Shown in pieces: positions 1-7,100 of a stretch of DNA of 8,968 bases; within the stretch, counting starts at the first letter, position 1, and each line of letters starts with the position of its first letter. Position numbers and translations under genes: made by a program. The notes under the pieces were generated by a model. That model was not told the DNA's origin. It searched no databases and was given only the letters and a program-made list of their open reading frames with translations. Source of the stretch: an uncultured Verrucomicrobiota bacterium (GTDB taxonomy: Bacteria; Verrucomicrobiota; Kiritimatiellia; RFP12; UBA1067). The stretch spans positions 1-8,968 of the forward strand of contig CAMOHV010000032.1 in NCBI GenBank assembly GCA_946615275.1. Reading direction: 5' to 3'.

Positions 1-39
1 CGGGTGGCTTGAGCCGTACCTGCCACGAAAAAGGGGTTT
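1..39 (+). promoter_or_regulatory. partial 5' leader of the first giant gene
   Basis: This is the stretch in front of the first coding region, cut by the window edge. GTGGC at 4-8 can pair with GCCAC at 22-26 to give a weak 5-bp stem. A purine-rich AAGGGG at 31-36 is the only ribosome-binding candidate. It lies just 3 nt before the ATG at 40 and 15 nt before the ATG at 52, so neither spacing is ideal. No promoter is visible here; it must lie upstream of the window. Confidence 0.4.
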
Positions 40-3000
40 ATGAATTACCTCATGATGAAACTGTTGAATATTCTGGCGATGTCCGCCTTGGCCGTGCAGG
101 CTGCGGATACCTATACATGGCGGACCACCTCCATGGAGGCCAACACGCCCGCCACGGCGTATGACTGGAACGACGAAAGCAACTGGGACCCCACGGGCGT
201 GCCGGCCGCGCACGACAACGTCGTCTTCCCGATTCCGCCGAACGTCTACTACGTGCGCCTTCCGGATGAAGGCGTGGTGGTCGGCAAGCTTTCCAACAAG
301 ACCGGGAACAACCACTACATGTGCCTCGTGGGCGGGCGCATCGCATACGGCACGGCGGACGGCACGCGCGGCGAATTCAGCTACGGCGGAGGCTGGGCGT
401 TCACGGACGTAGAGGCCGGGACCCCAACCGACGCCACGATGCCCTACATCTCAGGCATAAACCTCGCCGGCCGGGCCGTCGCCACCTATCAGAACTTCAC
501 GCCAGCCTCCGGCTACATCGCCCATCGCCTAGACAAGTTCGCCAGCTCTTCCAACCCTCTCCGCACCGACGACATCGTGATCGCAGGCTCGCGCCAGCAC
601 AACCCCGGAAGCGGAAGCGTCCAGGTCTTCGCCCCGCAGGGCTCGGACGCCTGCACGGGCGAGTGGACGCTGACGGAAGGCTCCCCGTACGCGACGCGCG
701 TCTCCTCCACGGCGCACGCCCTCTCCGCCGGCACGGTAGTCTCCTGCGACGGCGCCCTCCCCCCCGGCACGTTCCTCAAGCGCATATTCTCGAACAGCCT
801 CATCGAGCTCAGCGAGCCAGCGACGGAAGGCGGCGCGAAGACGCTCTCCTTCGCCGCCTTCACGCCCGAAGCGCGCATAAACGTGAACACGTTCTCGCGC
901 ATAGGCGAGGGCGCCACCGACTTCGCCCTCTTCAAGTACCGCCCGCAGGACACCCTGGTGTACGAGATGACGAACTACTACGGCTACGCAGGGCAGACTT
1001 CCTACATCGGCCTCTACCCCTCGCAGACGGAGAAGGGCTGGCATCCCGGAAAGCACGTCTTCCACAACATGGACGACCGCGGCGCCGAGATTCGTCTCCT
1101 GAACTCCGACGTCGAGCTCGCCGGCAGGACGGACGGCACGGCCACCGTCTTCGGCGACAAGGTGAACGTCAAGGTCTGGACCAACTGCACGGCCTCGATC
1201 ACCGTGACGAACAACGTCAAGGCGGAGATCAGGACGCTCGCCGCGCTTGCCGGAACGTTCGTGAAGAAGGGCGGCGGCTCGCTCGCCGTCTGCCTGGCCG
1301 ACGTGAAGAGCGCGGGCGGGGTGTCCGTGGAGGGCGGCACGCTGGCCCTCACGGCGAAGGCTTCCCTTGGCGGCGCCGCGCCGGAGATGGGCGCACTCTC
1401 GATAGCCGCGGGCGCAGTCATGCAGATCCCGTCGAACGGACTGTCGGTCGCGTCCCTCTCGGTCGGGCCGGGCGCGGTCGTGCGCGGGCCGGGCGTCCTT
1501 TCCGTGCGCGGCATGACGGACAAGCCGGCCGGTCTCGTCCTAGAGGGCGGCGCGTCGCTCGCATGCTCTGTGGGCGAGCCGGAGGCCGTGATCGACAGTC
1601 TGCCGGAGGGCGAGGTGGTGGGCCACCCGATGTTCTGGCTTGACGCCTCGAAACCGAACACGCTGGAATACACCACCGATGAGAACGGCACCAACTACGT
1701 CACGCGCTGGAACGACTGCCGCGAAGGCGAGCCGATGTTCTGCACGAACGTGGTCCGGAGGCCGGTGTTCGTGAACGGCGAGGCCATGACGAACAAGTAC
1801 GTCCATCTGCGGCGCGTGATGACGTATTGGCTCACGAACACCGAGTCGCTCGTGTGGAGCGTCCCGGTGGGCGGCATCAAGGCGGTGTTCCTCGTCCAGG
1901 ACCCGCGCGACGGCGGCGGCGAGATCCTCGGCCATACGTCGCGCCTTTACCACGGCCAGTACTACGGCACGCAGGGCGGCCCCTACTACCGCGGCGCGTC
2001 GAGCGACATCGGAAGGTCGCTCATCTCGCCGAACTACGCCACGCATAGCGTCAAGTTCGGGCGCTTCTACCTGAACGGCAGGGAGGTGTGCGGATATGCG
2101 GACAAGTACCTCGGCCCCTATTCGCAGCTCATCGAGCACCATGTGAACACGAACGAGTACTCCTGCGCCGCCAATGGGCGATACGACCTGTGGATCGACG
2201 CATTCGGCATGGGATATCTCGACGGCAGCACGTACGCCAACGGCTGCAACGGATGCATGCGCATACACGAATACATAATATACACGAACAGCCTCACGCA
2301 CGCGGAGCGCACGAAGGTGGCGCAGTACCTCTCGCGCAAGTGGCTCGGCAAGGACGTCGCGTGGACGGTGACGGAGACGAACGCCGCGTCGCACGTCGAC
2401 GCGGTGGCGGCCGACGGCAGGGCGATCGACGTGGCCGCCGGCAGCTCCTACGCCGCCATGGCCCTCGCCGGAGACGGCGAGCTCGTGAAGACGGGAGGAG
2501 GCTCCCTCTACGTCGGAAACGTCACGAACGCCCGCGTGACGGTGAAGGGCGGCGAGCTCGTGGTGCGCTCGCTCGCCGCCACCAACACCTTCGTCCCCGA
2601 CGGCGCGTGGGTGCACGTCGACGCGTCCGACCCGGCGTCCGCCGAGACGTACGTCCAGGACGGCGTCGCGTACGTCTCCAAGTGGCGCAACCTCGCGGGC
2701 GACGGCGGGTACTACAACAAGTACGCGGTGAACAACGACCACCACGACGCCTTCTACAGGGCCGACGCGATGAATGGTCTCCCGCTCGTCGACATGGGGC
2801 CGCTGCGCTGGAGCGGAAACACCGCCCCGGCAATGCGCGACATGAAGTACACGAAGGCGGACGGCGCGCGATACAGCAAGCTGGACAAAGCTCCATGGGT
2901 GACGTCTCCCGCGCTCCACACGCTCTTCTTCGTGGCCGACACGTCGCAGGGCGGCAACTCCCTCATCGGCGGCGACAACAACGGCTATCCGGACGTGGGC

Positions 3001-3792
3001 TTCCCGCATTCGCCTTCTCCGGACTTCTCCACGCCCATCATCCATGCGGCCGGCCACACCTGGGGATACACCGCCTTCTCGAACGAATTCAACAGCGGCG
3101 TTTCCGTGTTCCGCACGAACGGAGTCCCCGTGAACGCGAACGCCACGCCGTTCTCCGGCGGACAGGACGTGTTCGCCGCCAGGACGTCGCGCGCGGCGCG
3201 CGGCGACGCGCTTGGCGTCTACGGCTACGAGGGCGCCGTCAACGGCATCGCCTACGGCGAGGTGCTTCTCTACGAAGACAAGCTGGACACGGACCGGTTC
3301 GAGGCCGTGGAGGCGTATCTCCGCACGAAGTGGCGCGGAGAGGACGTCCCGGGATTCGCCGCCGCGCGCATGGACTCGCTCATACTCGAGAACGGCGCCA
3401 GCGTGCGGATGTGCGGCTACGGCTATTCGAAGGCCAATCCCGCTGGCACGCTCACCGTGGGCGCGCTCGGCGGCAGCGGCGAGGTGCATGGCGAGGTGGC
3501 CGTCGCCCCGGGCGGCAGCCTCGTGGCCGTGGTAGATGGGGACGGCGCCGTGGCGTCGCTTTCCGTGATCGGCGCGCTTGACCTCTCGCGCGGCGGCACG
3601 GTGGTGTTCGCGGGCGAGACGGCGAAGCTCGCGACCGGCCTGCATCCTCTCGTCTCCGCAACGTCGGTCTCCTGGGGCGGAGCGTGGACGTGCGTTTCGC
3701 CCGTCTCGACGCGCACGGCGGCGCTGCGCCTTTCCGGGAGCACGCTCTACCTCAACGTGAACGCCCGCGGCAGCGTGATAATAATGCGTTAG
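40..3792 (+). CDS. giant secreted beta-solenoid protein with two LamG-like modules (PATR-type)
   Basis: A 1250-residue protein of unknown specific function, probably exported and surface-associated. Residues 1-21 form a signal peptide with likely cleavage after V-Q-A21. In-frame ATGs at 52 and 55 would give a shorter, more typical MKLLNILAMSALAVQA leader, so the start is uncertain by 12-15 nt. Residues 41-63 carry the entry motif (W43, N48-W49, P55, D59, F63). Residues about 215-280 (GTVVSCDGALPPGT, then an LSEPAT stretch) resemble a small module seen in tail-fibre-like and surface proteins. PATR-like strands lie at about 406-445 (FVKKGGGSLAV, VSVEGGTLAL) and 808-845 (GELVKTGGGSLYV, VTVKGGELVV). 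Two LamG-like modules occupy about 528-772 and 851-1102. The C-terminal 140 residues are solenoid-like and end in NARGSVIIMR, with no barrel, LPXTG or PEP-CTERM. No catalytic residues were recognised. Adhesion or carbohydrate binding is inferred from the LamG fold. The tandem neighbour at 4167 has the same architecture. Confidence 0.9.
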   Translation: MNYLMMKLLNILAMSALAVQAADTYTWRTTSMEANTPATAYDWNDESNWDPTGVPAAHDNVVFPIPPNVYYVRLPDEGVVVGKLSNKTGNNHYMCLVGGRIAYGTADGTRGEFSYGGGWAFTDVEAGTPTDATMPYISGINLAGRAVATYQNFTPASGYIAHRLDKFASSSNPLRTDDIVIAGSRQHNPGSGSVQVFAPQGSDACTGEWTLTEGSPYATRVSSTAHALSAGTVVSCDGALPPGTFLKRIFSNSLIELSEPATEGGAKTLSFAAFTPEARINVNTFSRIGEGATDFALFKYRPQDTLVYEMTNYYGYAGQTSYIGLYPSQTEKGWHPGKHVFHNMDDRGAEIRLLNSDVELAGRTDGTATVFGDKVNVKVWTNCTASITVTNNVKAEIRTLAALAGTFVKKGGGSLAVCLADVKSAGGVSVEGGTLALTAKASLGGAAPEMGALSIAAGAVMQIPSNGLSVASLSVGPGAVVRGPGVLSVRGMTDKPAGLVLEGGASLACSVGEPEAVIDSLPEGEVVGHPMFWLDASKPNTLEYTTDENGTNYVTRWNDCREGEPMFCTNVVRRPVFVNGEAMTNKYVHLRRVMTYWLTNTESLVWSVPVGGIKAVFLVQDPRDGGGEILGHTSRLYHGQYYGTQGGPYYRGASSDIGRSLISPNYATHSVKFGRFYLNGREVCGYADKYLGPYSQLIEHHVNTNEYSCAANGRYDLWIDAFGMGYLDGSTYANGCNGCMRIHEYIIYTNSLTHAERTKVAQYLSRKWLGKDVAWTVTETNAASHVDAVAADGRAIDVAAGSSYAAMALAGDGELVKTGGGSLYVGNVTNARVTVKGGELVVRSLAATNTFVPDGAWVHVDASDPASAETYVQDGVAYVSKWRNLAGDGGYYNKYAVNNDHHDAFYRADAMNGLPLVDMGPLRWSGNTAPAMRDMKYTKADGARYSKLDKAPWVTSPALHTLFFVADTSQGGNSLIGGDNNGYPDVGFPHSPSPDFSTPIIHAAGHTWGYTAFSNEFNSGVSVFRTNGVPVNANATPFSGGQDVFAARTSRAARGDALGVYGYEGAVNGIAYGEVLLYEDKLDTDRFEAVEAYLRTKWRGEDVPGFAAARMDSLILENGASVRMCGYGYSKANPAGTLTVGALGGSGEVHGEVAVAPGGSLVAVVDGDGAVASLSVIGALDLSRGGTVVFAGETAKLATGLHPLVSATSVSWGGAWTCVSPVSTRTAALRLSGSTLYLNVNARGSVIIMR
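1621..2355 (+). other. LamG/ConA-like module 1 (protein 1 residues ~528-772)
   Basis: The module opens with MFWLDASKPNTLEY followed by YVTRWND. It closes with EYIIYTNSLTHAERTKVAQY and SRKWLGKD. This opening and closing pair is typical of bacterial LamG-like jelly-roll inserts ('LDAS...V..W.D' and 'E.l.Y...L...e...v..YL..KW'). It contains a CNGC pair (C736, C739) just before the last strand. The fold is recognised by pattern only; ligand and metal binding are unknown. Confidence 0.7.
2590..3345 (+). other. LamG/ConA-like module 2 (protein 1 residues ~851-1102)
   Basis: The module opens with WVHVDASDPASAETY and YVSKWRN. A middle strand, HTLFFVADTSQGG, matches AVFLVQDPRDGG of module 1. It closes with YGEVLLYEDKL and RFEAVEAYLRTKWRGED. 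The framework matches modules 1 and 3, but the cysteines near the last strand are missing. It is separated from module 1 by one PATR-like segment (residues about 808-845). Divergence from module 1 suggests an old duplication rather than a recent one. Confidence 0.7.
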
Positions 3793-3794
3793 TG

Positions 3795-3824
3795 TTTCCA
3801 CACGCAGGCTAAAAATGACATAAT
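3795..3824 (+). promoter_or_regulatory. candidate sigma70-type promoter with extended -10
   Basis: TTTCCA at 3795-3800 (4 of 6 matches to TTGACA), an 18-bp spacer, then CATAAT at 3819-3824 (5 of 6). A TGA directly before the hexamer gives the extended -10 form TGnCATAAT. It begins only 2 bp after the stop codon of the upstream gene. The predicted transcript start near 3831 would give a leader of about 55 nt before the small ORF at 3886. That leader contains CGCC-CTGAT-GGCG (3843-3855), which could form a short stem. Inference from sequence only. Confidence 0.45.
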
Positions 3825-3885
3825 ATGGTCCGCTTCTGTTTTCGCCCTGATGGCGGGGCGGGATTGTCTCACTGAAAGGAAAAAC

Positions 3886-3981
3886 ATGAAAAAGACATTG
3901 CCGTGCGCCACGGCGGACGACGTCCTTTCCGCCGCAGAGATCGGCAGAAGGCTTGCCATGGGCGGGCATTCCCCGTCTTAA
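3886..3981 (+). CDS. 31-residue small ORF (possible small protein, leader peptide or gene remnant)
   Basis: Codes for a 31-residue peptide beginning MKKTLPCATADDVLSAAEIG and ending in GGHSPS, with a TAA stop. An AAAGGA at 3875-3880 lies 5 nt before the ATG, a better ribosome-binding site than that of the first giant gene. A promoter candidate lies about 60 bp upstream and a GC-rich stem follows the stop directly. The peptide has a basic start but no hydrophobic stretch, so it is not a signal peptide or membrane anchor. The ADDVLSAAEIGRRL part could be a short amphipathic helix. I do not recognise a family. It may be a real small protein, a leader peptide for the gene at 4167, or the truncated 5' end of a lost gene. 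Chance is possible at this length. Confidence 0.4.
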   Translation: MKKTLPCATADDVLSAAEIGRRLAMGGHSPS

Positions 3982-3997
3982 AGGGCCGGCCGGCTCT
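3982..3997 (+). terminator. GC-rich stem after the small ORF (weak terminator candidate)
   Basis: AGGGCC-GGCC-GGCTCT can form a 6-bp stem (one G-T pair) with a 4-nt loop directly after the stop codon at 3979-3981. The following bases are CAAGACG, with no T-run, so classic intrinsic termination is doubtful. It could be a pause or 3'-end-stabilising stem, or chance in GC-rich DNA. Confidence 0.25.
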
Positions 3998-4038
3998 CAA
4001 GACGATTGCGGACCAAGGGCGGAAGCCGATTTTCCCCC

Positions 4039-4067
4039 TTGCGCATCGGGAGCGGATTTGGCATAAT
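4039..4067 (+). promoter_or_regulatory. candidate promoter for the second giant gene, extended -10
   Basis: TTGCGC at 4039-4044 (3 of 6 to TTGACA), a 17-bp spacer, and CATAAT at 4062-4067 preceded by TGG, again the TGnCATAAT form. The ten bases TGGCATAATA differ at one position from TGACATAATA in the candidate at 3795-3824. The predicted start near 4074 gives a leader of about 93 nt. Its position just upstream of a gene with its own SD suggests that gene 2 has its own transcript. Confidence 0.5.
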
Positions 4068-4088
4068 AAAGACATGTTTGTTCCCTCG

Positions 4089-4130
4089 GCCGCACAGACG
4101 GCGCGGAAGTGGGACGGGCAAACGTTCCAC
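4089..4130 (+). promoter_or_regulatory. two hairpins in the 5' leader of the second giant gene
   Basis: The first stem is GCCG-CACAGA-CGGC (4089-4102, 4 bp). The second is GTGGGACG-GGCAAA-CGTTCCAC (4109-4130, 8 bp with one G-U pair and a 6-nt loop). Both lie between the predicted transcript start (about 4074) and the SD at 4155, leaving the SD free. They may stabilise the mRNA or serve as a protein or sRNA target. No known riboswitch class was recognised. Confidence 0.35.
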
Positions 4131-4154
4131 GAACGAGACCATAGGACGATGCAC

Positions 4155-4161
4155 AAGGAAG
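4155..4161 (+). promoter_or_regulatory. Shine-Dalgarno sequence fixing the start at 4167
   Basis: AAGGAAG at 4155-4161; the AAGGA core ends 7 nt before the ATG at 4167, a near-ideal spacing. This supports 4167 over the next in-frame ATG at 4197, which would lose the basic start of the signal peptide. Confidence 0.7.
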
Positions 4162-4166
4162 CTCCA

Positions 4167-7100
4167 ATGAAGAAAGAAGCAATCGCAGCAGCAACCATGG
4201 CGGCCGCGCTGGGGGCGTGGACGCTCTTCGCGGCGGTGGACGCCAGATGGATAGGCGGCGCGTCGGGGAACTGGACCGACGGCGCGAACTGGTCCGGCGG
4301 GACATACCCCAACGGCAAGGACTGCGTGGCGAGGATAGAGGTCTCGACGGCGACGGCCATATCGCTTTCGTCGGACATAGACCTCGCGGAGCTGCACGTT
4401 TCGGGCGCGGACGTGTCGGTAAGCGGCGGCCGCTTCATACTGAACACGTCCGCCGCGTCCAAGGAGGGCATAGTGGACGTGGCGCAGGGCGCGGTCCTCA
4501 GCTCCGCCGCAAGCTTCCTCAGCCGGGACAACCTCGCCCAGTCGTTCGTGAAGACCGGCGGCGGCGAGCTCAAGGTGACGAAGAACGGCATCGGCACCGG
4601 CGGCACGTTCGACGGAGTGGACGTGCGCGGCGGCACGCTCCGCCTCGCGTGGAACGACCATACCGACGGATTCCAGCCGAACGCCCGCGTCCACATAGCC
4701 TCAAACGCCGCGATCGTCGCGGCCTGCATGAACTGCATCGCGAACGACGTGGTGATCGACATCGACGAGGGCGGCGTCTTCAACCAGGGCGGCAAGGGCG
4801 ACCTCATCGGCGGATTCACCGGCAGGGGCCTCGCGACGAACCTCTACTGCAACCTCTCGCTCGGCGGCGGCCCGCACCGCTTCGACGGCGTCCTCGCGGG
4901 CACGGTCATGATAAAGGCGTCGGCGACCGGGCTCGGCGTGGACACGCCGGACCACACGCGCTTCATTCTCGGCAATCGGAGCGTGGCCGCGAACGCGAAC
5001 ATATACTACGACTATGCCGACAACGCCGGGCGCGGGCTGTGCCCGCTCATGTTCGCCGCCGGCGCCGGCGGCGTGTTCGACATAAAGGGCATGGCCTGCC
5101 TGCGCGAAACCCCGCTCGTCCTTGAGGACGTGGACGGAAACCCTGTCACGGTGCGCATTCAATCCAACATGGACACCTACCCCATTACCGGCAAGGGGTC
5201 ATACGTCAAGGTCAACACCACCACCTACACGATCACGAACGATCTCCTTTCCATCAACGGGAGGCTTTCCACGATCTCGCCTGAAAGCGGCGGCAACACC
5301 ATCTACATCGGTGCCAACAACCCCGCGCGCGACGCGGTGGTCACGTCCCTGGAGGGCATAGACGTGCCGGAGCGCGCGGTTCTGATCTACCGCAACGCCA
5401 CGAACGAGGACTGGGGCGCGACGGAGATCGCAGGCAAGGGGAATCTCCACATCTACACGACGAATTCGTGGACCGCTCCCCTGTCCGTCGCCGGCGACAT
5501 CTGGTGGGGCACCAGCGTGGGCGACGGCTCCACGCTCACCATCTCCGGCGGGCGCACGACGGCGTGGCTCAACATGAACGACGTCACGAACGTGACCCTG
5601 CGCATCACCGGCGGCGACCACGACTTCCGCGGCCGCACCAGGGCCTCGCGCAACAGGAGGTTCGAGCAGACGGGCGGCGTGGCGCGCTTCAACCCCATAA
5701 GCTCCTACGACTACGAGTACACCGACAACGAGATATACTACACCATCACCGGCGGCGAGTTCCACTCCACCACCACCAACGACTACTGCCGCGGCCTCGG
5801 CATGGACATCGGCGGCGACGCGAAGGTGTACTTCCACAACTCCAAATACGGCGGGCACCGCATCTCCTCCGACGGCGAAAGCCACTCGATGATCCTGCGC
5901 GACGACGCCCTCCTCGAGGCCGACGTGATCGACTTCGCCTCCGGCGGCAAGACGGCGGGCTATCATGCGGACTTCGGCCTTCTCGGCGGGCTTCTTCGCG
6001 TGAAGGACCGCTTCGGCATGCTTAACACCGGCGACGCCGACTACTCCAACTATCCGCACTTCACCGGACGTTTCTTCTTCGGCGGCGGCTGGGTGGAGAC
6101 CACAAAGGCGACCGACTGGATACTCAGCCCATGCTACACCGCAGGCTCGTGCACGACGGGCTTCGTGGGGGCCGCCGGCGTGAAATGGCGCACGAAGCAT
6201 CCCAAGATGACGGACATGGCGTACTTCAAGGCGCCGCTCGTATCTGGCGTCCCGGCGGGCGAGACGGACGGCGGCCTTCTCAAGACCGGGCGCGGCACTC
6301 TCGCGACGTATTGCGACTCCTCCTACAACGGCCCCACGCGCGTATCGGGCGGATGCCTTAGGAACGGCTACAACGCCGCGTCGGGCGCGGCCTCGACGCC
6401 TTTCGGCACGGGCGGCGTCGAGGTCGAGAGCGCAGTGCTCGCCCTGTGTGGGACGTCCACCGGGCAGACTCTTGCATCCGCCGAAGGGGCCAGGCTTTCG
6501 TATGGCGGCGGATCGGCGCTCACGTTCTGGGGAAGTTCCGGCGCGGCGGTCACGATCGGCCCGGCCGGCGCGGCGCAGGGCGCGGCGCTCGCGCGAAAGG
6601 GCCGCGGCGTCCTCTTCCTCGCCAGCAGGGAGCTCGCGTCCCCCGCCCTTGGCACCTCGCACAGGGTTTTCGTGAACGGCGGAATGCCGGCGGACGTCAG
6701 CACGGGCCTCGTCGCGGCGCCGGTCTTCGGCGCGCTTTCGGAGGGGGCGGCCGGATGGTGGTACGTCCAGCCGCTCGTATATGACGCGGATGCCGGCTTC
6801 AAGGTGGCGCCCTATGTGGAAGGTCTGGGCGGCGGGGCCGGCGCGGTGGCGCGCATTTCGTCCGCAGCCGTCACTCTTGAGGAGAATGCCCACGTCGGCG
6901 CGCTCGACCTTCGCTACAAGGACGGCAACAAGGCCGCGGGCGGGCTCACGATCGCGAACGGCGCCACGCTCACCGTTGGCAACGGCGCGGGCACGCTTGC
7001 GCCGATATTCTTCAACAACCATTTTGTCTCCAGCGCCACTCCGTCCCAGACGCTTCAGGGCGGCACGGTCGATTTCGGGGCGGCCGAGGGCGTTCTCCTC

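Noticed and set aside
3184..3207. Near-palindrome CGTCGC...GCGACG within gene 1
   Set aside because: It codes for TSRAARGDA in frame and is expected by chance in GCG/CGC-rich codons; no sign of a recombination or binding site.
1621..3345. Glycoside hydrolase or other enzyme activity from the ConA-like modules
   Set aside because: No pair of catalytic acids in a known GH16-type or similar motif was visible; the modules match the non-catalytic LamG-type frame instead.
3370..3792. C-terminal autotransporter barrel in protein 1
   Set aside because: The end of the protein lacks the alternating strands and the terminal aromatic residue of a barrel; the composition stays solenoid-like to residue 1250.
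3792..3803. GTGT-TTCC-ACAC stem as a terminator of gene 1
   Set aside because: Only 4 bp of stem and no T-run after it; it also overlaps the -35 of the promoter candidate. I see no convincing terminator for gene 1.
1540..3969. 809-codon open frame on the - strand
   Set aside because: It lies opposite gene 1, its product is Arg/Val/His/Ala-rich low-complexity sequence with no recognisable domain, and long antisense frames are expected where codons nearly all end in G or C.
3869..4819. 316-codon open frame on the - strand spanning the intergenic region
   Set aside because: It overlaps both the small ORF and the 5' end of gene 2; no good SD or domain is seen, and the supposed hydrophobic part is the reverse complement of the gene 2 leader and signal peptide.
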